From an uncultured Rhodospirillaceae bacterium (lineage in GTDB: Bacteria > Pseudomonadota > Alphaproteobacteria > UBA8366), in assembly GCA_913043025.1 (NCBI GenBank), contig CAJWLM010000013.1, positions 20,930-84,929 of the forward strand: DNA of 64,000 nt. The letters run 5' to 3'. Under the pieces are notes generated by a model. That model did not search any database. It was not told where the DNA came from and saw nothing but the letters and a program-made list of their open reading frames with translations. Numbering within the stretch: the first letter of the stretch is position 1; each line of letters starts with the position of its first letter. The translations under genes were made by a program, and so were the position numbers. Positions 9,534 through 18,751 of the stretch are shown piece after piece.

Positions 9534-10433
9534 TTGGCAAACTTGTTAAAGCGTTGTGGAATTTGGCTTTTAGCGGCAGCCGTAGCATTGATAATTATTG
9601 CTGCCCCATTGCGACTAACTGCTGCACCTTTAAGTTATCCTAACCTATTGAAAAATGGTAATTTTTGCGCTCGATCCATTGCTAAAGAGGAGCGCCGTTT
9701 AGGCATCCCCCATAAACTACTTCATGCATTATCAATTAAAGAGAGTGGGCGATGGATAAAAGAAGACCGGGCAAACATTACCTGGCCTTGGACAGTTAAT
9801 GCCGGTGGTACCGGGAGGCATTTCAATAATCGGCAAAATGCCATACAGCACGTTCGGAAGCTTCAAAGGAAAGGACAGAAAAATATCGATATTGGCTGCA
9901 TGCAGATAAACCTCCATTATCACCCAAACGCTTTTAAAACGATAGAAGCTGGCTTCGACCCTGCCACCAATGTGGCTTATGCAGCTAAGTTTCTTTCTGC
10001 CCTTAAGGTAAATCACGGCACTTGGCAGCTAGCTGTGAGACACTACCACTCTGCTAACCAGACTAAAAGTGGTCCTTATCAAAATAAAGTGTTCCAAATT
10101 TGGAAGGCAGCGCTAGGAAATGGAAATACTGGCGCTGCAATAGCTGACGCTCAGGATCGCAAAAATTATCTTCCCACAGCCCCCATCAGCTTCACCAAAC
10201 AGGCTTCAAAACGCACCTATGGGAAATTTTTTGCAGAGCTTAAAAGGAAATTTCCTCACCGTTTCGGAACATCCAAGAGAAGTGGCACTCCAAATAGTGC
10301 TCATCGAGCGGCGAACTTATTGGCGGCATGGCCTCCCAGAGGTTACGCAGCCCAGCGCCGCGCTGAAAATCTCGCGCGGGCTTGGTCATTCTCAAAGCGC
10401 TCTCGCCTCAAGCCATTGAAATTATCCCCATAA
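9534..10433 (+). CDS. Lytic transglycosylase SLT-domain protein, secreted
   Basis: Hydrophobic signal at N-terminus (WLLAAAVALIIIAAPLRLTAA), HKLLHALSIKESGR catalytic Glu region, IDIGCMQINLHYH, VAYAAKFLSALK, WQLAVRHYHS. TTG start after aggag-like RBS. Confidence 0.85.
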   Translation: MANLLKRCGIWLLAAAVALIIIAAPLRLTAAPLSYPNLLKNGNFCARSIAKEERRLGIPHKLLHALSIKESGRWIKEDRANITWPWTVNAGGTGRHFNNRQNAIQHVRKLQRKGQKNIDIGCMQINLHYHPNAFKTIEAGFDPATNVAYAAKFLSALKVNHGTWQLAVRHYHSANQTKSGPYQNKVFQIWKAALGNGNTGAAIADAQDRKNYLPTAPISFTKQASKRTYGKFFAELKRKFPHRFGTSKRSGTPNSAHRAANLLAAWPPRGYAAQRRAENLARAWSFSKRSRLKPLKLSP

Positions 10434-11393
10434 ATATTCACTAGGTGGAGATACCGAGCTACCTGAGAATTCAAGGCCATGCATGCGATCTTCCGCCAAA
10501 AGTAAGGGACCGTCAATATCAACGTATTCAGCACCGTATGCAACTACGTATGCGGGGGCCATGGCGAGCGATGTAGATATCATACAACCAACCATGATTT
10601 TAAAACCTTTTGCCATAGCATTTCTCTTCAAGCGAAGAGCCTCAGTTAACCCCCCGGCCTTATCTAATTTTATATTTATCACATCGTAAAGCCCCAATAG
10701 ATGCTCCAAGTCTTGACTAGTATGGCAGGACTCATCGGCACAAAACGGAATTGTGTGCGGAATGTCCGCTAGCGCTCCATCTGCATCTTTTGGAAGCGGC
10801 TGTTCAATCATCTCAACACCAAGAGCTTTGAGCTGTTTAGACAATGGTTCGACCATACCCTCAGTCCATGCCTCGTTAGCATCAACAATTAAACGAGCAT
10901 TTGGTGCTCCGTATCGAACAGCTTTCACGCAATCCACATCCCCATCGCCACTTATCTTCAATTTTAATAACGGCCTTTTTGAATTTCGGCGGGCCGCAGC
11001 AGCCATTTTATCAGGCGTATCGGCACTTATAGTAAAAGCGGTTATTAGATTTGTGCTCTCAGTGATTCCAACTAATTCCGTAACTCTTTTCCCGGCCCGT
11101 TTTGCTTCGAGGTCCCAAAGTGCACAGTCAATGGCATTTCTAGCAGCGCATGCGGGAAGAAGAGTTTGCAATTTCTGCCTATCAATTTGATCATCAATAT
11201 CAATTTCCTCTATGCATGCGAGCACACTTTCTTGAGTTTCATTGTACCGAGGATTGGCCATACATTCCCCACGCCCCTCAAAAGTTCCGTCATACAGTGT
11301 GACTGTTACAAGCTCGGTCACAGTTCGGCTTCCGCGAGAGATTGTAAAAACCTCTGCGAGTTTCCATTCCTCTGCTTTGGCTATAAGCTTCAT
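10422..11393 (-). CDS. dgcA: Enolase-superfamily epimerase/racemase (dipeptide epimerase / N-acetyl-D-Glu racemase DgcA-like)
   Basis: KLKISGDGD...RLIVDANEAW...MIEQPLPKDADG...FCADESCHT..INIKLDKAGGLTEAL: muconate lactonizing/epimerase subgroup. Stop-start ATGA overlap with a DUF1611 gene. Confidence 0.8.
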   Translation of the reverse strand: MKLIAKAEEWKLAEVFTISRGSRTVTELVTVTLYDGTFEGRGECMANPRYNETQESVLACIEEIDIDDQIDRQKLQTLLPACAARNAIDCALWDLEAKRAGKRVTELVGITESTNLITAFTISADTPDKMAAAARRNSKRPLLKLKISGDGDVDCVKAVRYGAPNARLIVDANEAWTEGMVEPLSKQLKALGVEMIEQPLPKDADGALADIPHTIPFCADESCHTSQDLEHLLGLYDVINIKLDKAGGLTEALRLKRNAMAKGFKIMVGCMISTSLAMAPAYVVAYGAEYVDIDGPLLLAEDRMHGLEFSGSSVSPPSEYLWG

Positions 11394-12391
11394 GAAATAA
11401 TTTGATCCACAATGGAAGCAACCCCTTCACGCAATGGGTCAACTGCAAGGAGCCCTGTCTCTGCAGTCGCTGCCTCAAGCTCTCGCAGGCGCTCCGTGTC
11501 TGACATTCTTGAAGTATTTATTGCAACGCCGATTGTTTTTACATTTTTATTTGTTAAGCGAGCTGCTTTTTCACATGCTTCAATGGTTTCGTTCAGACTG
11601 TGAATAAGTATATTTGGAGTGCCCCGCATATGTGGGCGACCGGGATCGTGACATAGAACTAACACATCTGGCTGTGCACCATGAATAAGGCCAAGGGTTA
11701 CTCCAGCATATGCTGCGTGGTGAATAGAGCCCTGACCTTCAATCAAGTCCCAATGTCTAGGGTCATTAGCCGGAGAGAGAGATTCAGTGGCGCCAGATAT
11801 AAAATCTGCTACTACCGCATCCACAGAAACACCATCACCAGCAATGAAAATTCCGGTCTGACCAGTAGCACGAAAGCTGCAGTCAACACCGCGAGCGGAC
11901 ATTTCTTTTTCAATGGCAAGCGTAGTAAACATTTTACCGACCGACGTATCTGTTCCCACAGTTAATAATCGTTTACCCGACCGCTTGTGGCCACGTCCCA
12001 CATCAAATGTTTCGACGGGATGACGAACATCAAAGAGCTGACATCCCTTAGCCCCCGCAGCTTCTTCGAGCCCGGGTACTGTGCGTAAACTTACATGAAG
12101 TCCACTAGCTATATCCAATCCGAGGTCAACTGCTTTATGCAAAGTTTGCGACCATTCATCACTTATGTAACCACCTTGATTAGCAACCCCAATGACAAGC
12201 GTTTTCACTCCATTCTGTACAGCGTCCTCTAGTCCTATATCCGGCAATCCAATATCTGCCTTACACCCCTTGAGCCGCACTTGCCCCAAGCACCAATCTG
12301 GGCGCCAAAAAGCTACACCATTTGCGGTTTTTGCTGCGAGCTGATCTCTCGCATCTCCAAGAAACATCAAATATGGTGGTTTAATTTTCAT
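11390..12391 (-). CDS. dgcN: DUF1611 family protein (DgcN-like N-acetyltransferase)
   Basis: VIGVANQGGYISDEWSQTLHKAVDLGLDIASGLH, LLTVGTDTSVGKMFTTLAIEKEMSARGVDCSFRATGQTGIFIAGDGVSVDAVVADFISGATE: DUF1611 P-loop signature. Confidence 0.82.
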   Translation of the reverse strand: MKIKPPYLMFLGDARDQLAAKTANGVAFWRPDWCLGQVRLKGCKADIGLPDIGLEDAVQNGVKTLVIGVANQGGYISDEWSQTLHKAVDLGLDIASGLHVSLRTVPGLEEAAGAKGCQLFDVRHPVETFDVGRGHKRSGKRLLTVGTDTSVGKMFTTLAIEKEMSARGVDCSFRATGQTGIFIAGDGVSVDAVVADFISGATESLSPANDPRHWDLIEGQGSIHHAAYAGVTLGLIHGAQPDVLVLCHDPGRPHMRGTPNILIHSLNETIEACEKAARLTNKNVKTIGVAINTSRMSDTERLRELEAATAETGLLAVDPLREGVASIVDQIIS

Positions 12392-12458
12392 TATTGTTTT
12401 CCTGGTCCAGCATATTGCGCAAAATGCATTTTTTTAACCCTAGATAGCAACACAGTTC

Positions 12459-12485
12459 GCAAAAAGGCAACTCAGCCCGCCTTTC
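12459..12485 (-). terminator. Possible rho-independent terminator after the gmd-fcl operon
   Basis: Reverse strand AAAGGC-GGGCTGAGTT-GCCTTTTTGCG: 6-bp stem followed by a short T run, about 75 nt downstream of the fcl stop. Weak stem. Confidence 0.35.
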
Positions 12486-12557
12486 GCATTCGATTTACTT
12501 CTAATCGAGACTACCGAACAGCCAAATTAGATTGGTTCCCCGGGTTCCGAAATATAA

Positions 12558-13511
12558 TTAATCCGCTGAAAGCGCACCGCCATTCTCGCAATACCAATTA
12601 TAAGTTTGTGCTAGCCCATCACGAAGTTTAATTCTTGGCTGCCAACCAAGGTTGAACAACCGGGAGACATCAAGAACCTTTTTGGGTGTCCCGTCAGGAC
12701 GCCCATGGTCGTATTCAAGTTCTCCTTTGAAGCCAACCACATCAGCTATAGTCATAGCCAAGTCTTGGATGCTTATATCTTCGCCACAACCTACATTTAT
12801 TGGGGTTGATGAGGAATAGACATCCATCAGAAAAATACAGGCATGAGCTAAATCATCAACATGGAGTAATTCGCGTAGTGGAGTGCCTGTTCCCCAAACT
12901 GAAAGTCGTTTCAACCCACTTACTTTTGCTTCATGTGCTTTTCGGATCAATGCAGGTACAACATGGCTGGTTTCGAGATCAAAGTTATCGCCTAACCCGT
13001 AGAGGTTGGTGGGCATGATTGATATGGCATTGAAGCCATACTGTTGCTTGTATGCTTCACAAAGTTTCACTCCAGCAATCTTCGCTATAGCGTAAGCCTC
13101 ATTGGTTGGTTCCAATGGGCCAGTTAACAGGCTATCCTCTAGAATAGGTTGTTTCGCTAATTTTGGATAAATGCAGGATGACCCAAGAAAAGCGAGTTTT
13201 TTAACTCCGTGACGGTACGCAGCGTCAATTACGTGGTTTTGTATAGTTAAATTCTGATAAAGAAATTCTGCTGGAAACGTATTATTAGCATGAATTCCAC
13301 CAACGCGAGCAGCCGCCAAATAAACATAATCCAAGCGTTCCATATCAAAAAAACTATCCACAGCTTTTTGATCGGTAAGCTCTAACTCCTTCCGCGATCT
13401 AAGAATAAGATTTCTGAACCCTGATCTCTCTAATGCCCTTACAATTGCGCTTCCCACCAAACCTAAATGACCAGCAACAAAAATACGAGCGGCGCGATCA
13501 ATTTTAGCCAT
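12558..13511 (-). CDS. fcl: GDP-L-fucose synthase
   Basis: [75 protein letters not shown]. Confidence 0.95.
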   Translation of the reverse strand: MAKIDRAARIFVAGHLGLVGSAIVRALERSGFRNLILRSRKELELTDQKAVDSFFDMERLDYVYLAAARVGGIHANNTFPAEFLYQNLTIQNHVIDAAYRHGVKKLAFLGSSCIYPKLAKQPILEDSLLTGPLEPTNEAYAIAKIAGVKLCEAYKQQYGFNAISIMPTNLYGLGDNFDLETSHVVPALIRKAHEAKVSGLKRLSVWGTGTPLRELLHVDDLAHACIFLMDVYSSSTPINVGCGEDISIQDLAMTIADVVGFKGELEYDHGRPDGTPKKVLDVSRLFNLGWQPRIKLRDGLAQTYNWYCENGGALSAD

Positions 13512-14550
13512 TTGGCAAACCTAAAGGGCCAATTGAATGACCAGCATCGACAAGAAGCTTTTCACGTTCAGCATGGACCATATCGTGATCAACCATCATT
13601 GCCACAAGCTGCTTGAAATCTACCTTCGGGCTCCAATTTAAATCTTGGGACGCTTTTGAAGCATCACCCAACAAGTGATCTACCTCGGTCGGGCGGAAAT
13701 ACCGTTGATCAATCTCAACATGGTTTTTCCAATCAAGGCCTGCATGTTCAAAGGATGACTCTAAAAATTCTCGCACCGAGTGGGCTTCACCTGTAGCAAC
13801 AACAAAATCATCTGGCTTATCATGCTGTAACATTTTCCACATCACCTCAACATAGTCGCCCGCAAACCCCCAATCTCGTTTTGCATCCAAGTTACCAAGG
13901 TATAGTTTATCCTGTAGCCCCAACTTTATGCGTCCAACTGCACGGGTGATTTTACGGGTTACAAATGTTTCTCCTCGCAACGGACTCTCATGGTTGAATA
14001 AAATGCCATTGGCAATGAACATGCCGTAAGCCTCACGATAATTTTTTGCAAACCAATAGCCCGCAACTTTGCTTACAGCATACGGGCTTCTAGGTTCAAA
14101 AGCTGTGGTTTCCGACTGCGGTGGTAAAGCGCCGCCGAACATTTCGGACGACCCGGCCTGATAGATACGCACAGATGCCCTATCCTCCTGACAGTAATCG
14201 CGAACTGCATCGAATAACCGAAGGGTTCCGGTTGCAACAACATCCGCCGTATACTCGGGTTGCTCAAATGAAACCTTTACGTGGCTTTGTGCGGCCAGGT
14301 TGTAGACCTCTGATGGCCGAACTTCCTCTAGTATTCTGCGCAATCCCGTGCCATCAGACATATCCCCATAGTGTAAAAACAAACGAGACTCGGGGTCATG
14401 GGGATCACGATATAAGTAGTCAATCCGTTGTGTATTGAACATGCTAGCTCGGCGGATGATCCCATGCACCTGATAGCCTTTCTTCAAAAGCAACTCTGCG
14501 AGGTAAGCCCCATCTTGGCCAGTGATGCCAGTAATCAATGCTTTCTTCAT
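13504..14550 (-). CDS. gmd: GDP-mannose 4,6-dehydratase
   Basis: [94 protein letters not shown]. Confidence 0.97.
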   Translation of the reverse strand: MKKALITGITGQDGAYLAELLLKKGYQVHGIIRRASMFNTQRIDYLYRDPHDPESRLFLHYGDMSDGTGLRRILEEVRPSEVYNLAAQSHVKVSFEQPEYTADVVATGTLRLFDAVRDYCQEDRASVRIYQAGSSEMFGGALPPQSETTAFEPRSPYAVSKVAGYWFAKNYREAYGMFIANGILFNHESPLRGETFVTRKITRAVGRIKLGLQDKLYLGNLDAKRDWGFAGDYVEVMWKMLQHDKPDDFVVATGEAHSVREFLESSFEHAGLDWKNHVEIDQRYFRPTEVDHLLGDASKASQDLNWSPKVDFKQLVAMMVDHDMVHAEREKLLVDAGHSIGPLGLPNG

Positions 14551-14602
14551 AGATTTTCCTGTTAACCATTTTCCTCTCTGCTAAAGGCTTAAGCCGCCGC
14601 GG

Positions 14603-15340
14603 TCAAGCGAGACGCTCTAGGGCGATTAAAAGCCTGAACCCACCTTGCCGCGCCAAAAGCGGCTCCAACGCACGTTCCAATGTCAAAAGCATCCCCACAG
14701 CAAAACTTGGCACGAGACACCAATCCCGAAACCCACCGGTCATAGGGTAAGTCGCAAACCCAAAGTATTCACGCTTAACCAATTTTAGAGATGGATATTT
14801 CGCCTCAAATGCAGTGGTGCGCGCCGCAGTCCCAAACATAAGTGTCGGCAACGCCTGATTCGAATCGAAAGGATCAGAACCCGATTGCGAACAATCGAGG
14901 TTGAGCGGGTCAACAGCCATATTTACCGGTTCGGGATGACAATATTTGTATATCAACCCACTTAGCGGAGTTATAGCTGGATCAAGCATCACTAACCGAC
15001 CTCGCGGTCGCAGAACTCTTGACACCTCAGAGAAAAATGCGAGAGGCCTTGATATGTGATGCAACACATCAAGCATAACTATATTCGTAAGCGAGGCTGT
15101 GGCAAATGGTAATGATTCGGCATCTGTAGCAAGATCTAGCCATGGAGCCGGCAAAATATCGGCCATATAAATTTCTCTCACATGATCCCGCACATGGCCC
15201 GAGCCAGAACCTATTTCCAACGTAGGACCATCTATTAAAAATTTGGCCATGCGCCGATAGTAATCCGCGTAGATCATCCGCAGCGCAGGCTTTTTATTCC
15301 ATATTTGCCGATGGGCGACGAGACGCGGATCGACCTGCAT
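14603..15340 (-). CDS. Class I SAM-dependent methyltransferase
   Basis: TLEIGSGSGHVRDHV motif I, IVMLDVLHHISRPLAFFSEVSRVLRPRGRLVMLDPAITP. ORF reaches 15370; ATG at 15340 avoids most overlap. Confidence 0.85.
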   Translation of the reverse strand: MQVDPRLVAHRQIWNKKPALRMIYADYYRRMAKFLIDGPTLEIGSGSGHVRDHVREIYMADILPAPWLDLATDAESLPFATASLTNIVMLDVLHHISRPLAFFSEVSRVLRPRGRLVMLDPAITPLSGLIYKYCHPEPVNMAVDPLNLDCSQSGSDPFDSNQALPTLMFGTAARTTAFEAKYPSLKLVKREYFGFATYPMTGGFRDWCLVPSFAVGMLLTLERALEPLLARQGGFRLLIALERLA

Positions 15341-15341
15341 A

Positions 15342-16781
15342 TCAAAAAGCCTTGAGTTTGTGCCAAGCAAAAACTACCATCTTAATAAGCTCCCAGCCAT
15401 CACGGAAACGTGAAATTTGCGTTTCACCGTAAGTCCTATCTGCGTAACGAATCGGTATTTCCGTAATTTTCATGTTCAATTTGGCTGCGCCGAAAATAAG
15501 ATCGAAGTCGCCAAACGGATCGAAGTCACCAAAGTAAGACCGGTTCTTTGCAATGCGTTGATAATCAGCCTTCCTGAGTACTTTGGTGCCACACAGAGTA
15601 TCCGTGAACCGTTGGTTAAGAAGAAATGAAAAAATCTGCGCAAAAAGACGGTTCGCAATTAGGTTAAGAAATCGCATAGCGCCACGTTCCATAGGGTATA
15701 CAAGCCGCGTTCCGTTTATGAACTCACCTTTTCCATTTGATACGGCATTGTAAAATTTCGGAAGTTCTTCAGGTGGTACTGTCAAATCTGCATCAAGAAT
15801 CATCAATACATCACACCTTGCTAGATCAAAAGCCTTCCATACCGCATCACCTTTTCCCTTACCGTCTTGGGTAATGACCTTAATATCCAGATCAGTATAA
15901 GCTTTTTGCACCCTCTTGCACTCTTCAAGAGTCCCATCAGAACTATGGCCTTCGACGTAGATAACTTCCATGTCATCGGCAAACCGCTTTATACGCTGTA
16001 TGGCAGGCTCTATGTTCCCCTTCTCATTACGACACGGAATTACAACGCTCACCGACAAATCAGGTTTTTCTGATCCTTTGAGCGGGCGAGCCACAACATA
16101 TGTTTTGAGACAAAATCGCCTTATCAACGGCAATGTGCCTACGAATCTATTGATCAGTTTACCCATTCCAAAGAGCGCTTTCGGAACAAGCTGACGCCAC
16201 TCAACTTTAATTACCTCAAAATCTGAGAGATGTAATAAGTTTGCAATATCCGCAGTCGAAAGATAATTCACCTCCGGCTGTGGCATGCGGAGACCAAGCT
16301 TATCTCCAAGACGGAGTAACGGCTCCCAATACGGGGAATAATAAGACACTATTAATCGAGTGTCAGGCGTAGAGACTGAATGCAACAGCTTTAAACTAGC
16401 TTCACAATCATCAAGTAGTCCTATGGTATCAGACAAGACGATGATATCGAATGGCCCATCCAGATCATCAATAAATTGGGGATCCTCGATATCACCGGCA
16501 CTAAAATCTAATTCTGGATATTTATCCCTAGCAATGTTTATCATGCGCTCGCTGAAATCTACACCAACCCCCTTAGATGGCTTAAGGTTGGCGAGCAAGT
16601 CACCTGTCCCACACCCAAGGTCCAAAACACGCAAACCAGTAGGGATAAGGAATCTCATATATTCTGCATCTTGTTGGTAATAAAAGGAATTACGCGCTAT
16701 CCAGCCATCGCGCTGACTTGCTATTCTATCGGATGCTGCGCGTATGGTAGTTTTGCGGTCTCTTATTCTTGCTTCCTTCAT
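15342..16781 (-). CDS. Bifunctional SAM-dependent methyltransferase / family 2 glycosyltransferase fusion
   Basis: N-terminal RVLDLGCGTGDLLANLKPSKGVGVDFSERMI (methyltransferase). C-terminal SVVIPCRNEKGNIEPAIQRIKRF...LMILDADLTVPPEELPKFY...FTDTLCGTKVLRKADY (GT2, dolichyl-P-mannose-synthase-like). Confidence 0.88.
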   Translation of the reverse strand: MKEARIRDRKTTIRAASDRIASQRDGWIARNSFYYQQDAEYMRFLIPTGLRVLDLGCGTGDLLANLKPSKGVGVDFSERMINIARDKYPELDFSAGDIEDPQFIDDLDGPFDIIVLSDTIGLLDDCEASLKLLHSVSTPDTRLIVSYYSPYWEPLLRLGDKLGLRMPQPEVNYLSTADIANLLHLSDFEVIKVEWRQLVPKALFGMGKLINRFVGTLPLIRRFCLKTYVVARPLKGSEKPDLSVSVVIPCRNEKGNIEPAIQRIKRFADDMEVIYVEGHSSDGTLEECKRVQKAYTDLDIKVITQDGKGKGDAVWKAFDLARCDVLMILDADLTVPPEELPKFYNAVSNGKGEFINGTRLVYPMERGAMRFLNLIANRLFAQIFSFLLNQRFTDTLCGTKVLRKADYQRIAKNRSYFGDFDPFGDFDLIFGAAKLNMKITEIPIRYADRTYGETQISRFRDGWELIKMVVFAWHKLKAF

Positions 16782-16791
16782 GTCAATCCAA

Positions 16792-17766
16792 TCAAGAATC
16801 TCTATTCTGCAAATTCGCTGCATCGGAAACATGGTGGTCTGTATTCAAAAACCATAGAATTCCCCCAGGTAAGCTTACCCCAATGAAACAGAAACCAAAT
16901 GCCACAGAAAGTGCGGCAACTTCAGCAGCGGGAGCGCCTAATAATCCAAATGCAGTCACCATAGCACCTTCACGTAACCCCCAACCACCGATTGATATCG
17001 GAACTGTGGCCACTAGCATAACTGAGGGTACGATAATGATGCAGTCAATGATGCTAACGTTTATTCCGATGTCTACAGCGATGAGAAAGGCTGCTGATAC
17101 CATTAACAGATGGCCAATTAAAGAATATCCAAGAACAGGTATTGAACAACTTGGTGTTTTTAGTAATTGACGTGCGCCGAAGGATAACTTGACCAAACCA
17201 CGAATAGCTCGCCAACGACTTAATTTAGTTGGGAGAGATCCCATCGCTAATAAAGTTATAATCGCAAAAAGCCCAAAGGCTGTTATCAGCCAAAATGCCA
17301 TGAGTGCTTGGGGTTCTTGAATTTTCCGAAAAAGAATTGGTTGGGCTACCGCTACCAAGATTATAAGGCTGATAAAACCAGCTACTCGGTCAAGCAATAC
17401 GCCATTAAATGCTGCCCCAAACGGTAATCCAAGCTTGAATACGCGGTATATTCTAATGCCATCACCACCAACGGTAGAAGGCAAGGCCTGGTTAAAAAAC
17501 AGGCCCTCAAAATAGATCCTAACCGTCAGGGCCAATGCAAATACTCTATCAAAAAGCGCCATTACAATTCGCCAACGGATGCCTGCTAATAACGATTGGG
17601 CGCAAAGTAATGCCAAGACGTACACAATCGTTATACCTTTAATGGAACTGAAATGTTGTTTAAGCTCGAAAAGATTGACCTTAGTAAAGACCAACCAAAT
17701 CAAGAGACCAGTAACCGAAGCCTTTAAGATGAATAGCAAATATTTTTTCAGTGACGTTTTTTTCAT
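16792..17766 (-). CDS. Lysylphosphatidylglycerol synthase TM region / YbhN-like flippase-type membrane protein
   Basis: Multi-TM; LFELKQHFSSIKG, LPSTVGGDGIRIYRVFKLG, PISIGGWGLREGAMV motifs typical of UPF0104/LPG synthase TM family. Confidence 0.82.
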   Translation of the reverse strand: MKKTSLKKYLLFILKASVTGLLIWLVFTKVNLFELKQHFSSIKGITIVYVLALLCAQSLLAGIRWRIVMALFDRVFALALTVRIYFEGLFFNQALPSTVGGDGIRIYRVFKLGLPFGAAFNGVLLDRVAGFISLIILVAVAQPILFRKIQEPQALMAFWLITAFGLFAIITLLAMGSLPTKLSRWRAIRGLVKLSFGARQLLKTPSCSIPVLGYSLIGHLLMVSAAFLIAVDIGINVSIIDCIIIVPSVMLVATVPISIGGWGLREGAMVTAFGLLGAPAAEVAALSVAFGFCFIGVSLPGGILWFLNTDHHVSDAANLQNRDS

Positions 17767-17870
17767 TGGGTGCAGATCAAAACTAGCCTATTTCACCGCG
17801 TAGGATGATCGGGCCGACGATGGCGAACGCCTTCTATGGGCAGGCCGAGGCCTTAGCAGGAAAAAACAAT

Positions 17871-18056
17871 TCAAACCACTATATCGACAAGTTTGCTGCC
17901 GCCACCCTCTCCAATAGCAGCTGTTCCCGAAACTGAGTGGACGGCCTCCTCAACGATTGTGGCGGTTCCAGACTCCTGCTGCAATTGAAGACGCAACGTC
18001 GATATACCCGCCTGTAACCTGCCGGCCAATGAAGATGCAGCTGCTATATCATCCAT
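17871..18056 (-). CDS. Small hypothetical protein (61 aa; possibly of the short YjfB-like putative motility protein type)
   Basis: MDDIAAASSLAGRLQAGISTLRLQLQQESGTATIVEEAVHSVSGTAAIGEGGGSKLVDIVV; G-rich stretch (ggcgggg) upstream of ATG. Family call is by general pattern only. Confidence 0.45.
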   Translation of the reverse strand: MDDIAAASSLAGRLQAGISTLRLQLQQESGTATIVEEAVHSVSGTAAIGEGGGSKLVDIVV

Positions 18057-18175
18057 ATTATATTCCCCGCCAATAACTCGTATCGATGCCTAGATTATTC
18101 TCATTTCGTGGTACCATAAACTAGTTATCTATGCCAATCGTACGAGCCTATGATTTGTATCAGGTTTTGAGGTAA

Positions 18176-18751
18176 TTATTTTGCGCCTTTTTCTAAATCA
18201 GCTGCAACGCGCATTTTTAAAATGCTGTCAGGGTTATTAACTGATCCGTTCCGATCACTATCACCTTTTTTGATACCATGAACATACTCCATACCCTCAA
18301 TGACTTTTCCCCATGCGGTGTATTGCCCGTCAAGATGCGGTGCTGGATTAAAAACAATGAAAAACTGGCTATTGGCGCTATCTGGATTCCCTGAACGAGC
18401 CATAGATACAGTACCCTCTACATGAAATGCACTGTTGAATTCTGCTGGTAAATCCGGAAAGCTTGACCCGCCAGTACCTGTCCCCGTCGGATCGCCGGTT
18501 TGTGCCATAAAGCCATCTATGACCCGATGAAATACTACACCATCATAAAATTTTTGACGTGCCAATGTCTTGATTCGATCCACATGTTTTGGCGCTAAAT
18601 CAGGCCATAACTCGATAACCACGCGTCCGTCTTTCAAATCCATATAAATGATATTTTCCAAACTAATCGTCCGTCCTGTTGAGGGTTGAATAATGAGCAA
18701 AATTGACACGCACCATGCTGACGCCCAAATTTTCCACTTCATTGTACTCAT
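18176..18751 (-). CDS. Cyclophilin-type peptidyl-prolyl cis-trans isomerase, exported
   Basis: FYDGVVFHRVIDGFMAQTGDPTGTGTGGSSFPDLPAEF...GTVSMARSGNPDSANSQFFIVFNPAPHLDGQYTAWGKVIEG. Hydrophobic N-terminus. Confidence 0.95.
   Translation of the reverse strand: MSTMKWKIWASAWCVSILLIIQPSTGRTISLENIIYMDLKDGRVVIELWPDLAPKHVDRIKTLARQKFYDGVVFHRVIDGFMAQTGDPTGTGTGGSSFPDLPAEFNSAFHVEGTVSMARSGNPDSANSQFFIVFNPAPHLDGQYTAWGKVIEGMEYVHGIKKGDSDRNGSVNNPDSILKMRVAADLEKGAK

Noticed and set aside
10483-11405. Antisense ORFs over dgcA (e.g. 10753-11190)
   Set aside because: Antisense shadow ORFs with no homology pattern, opposite a well-supported enzyme.
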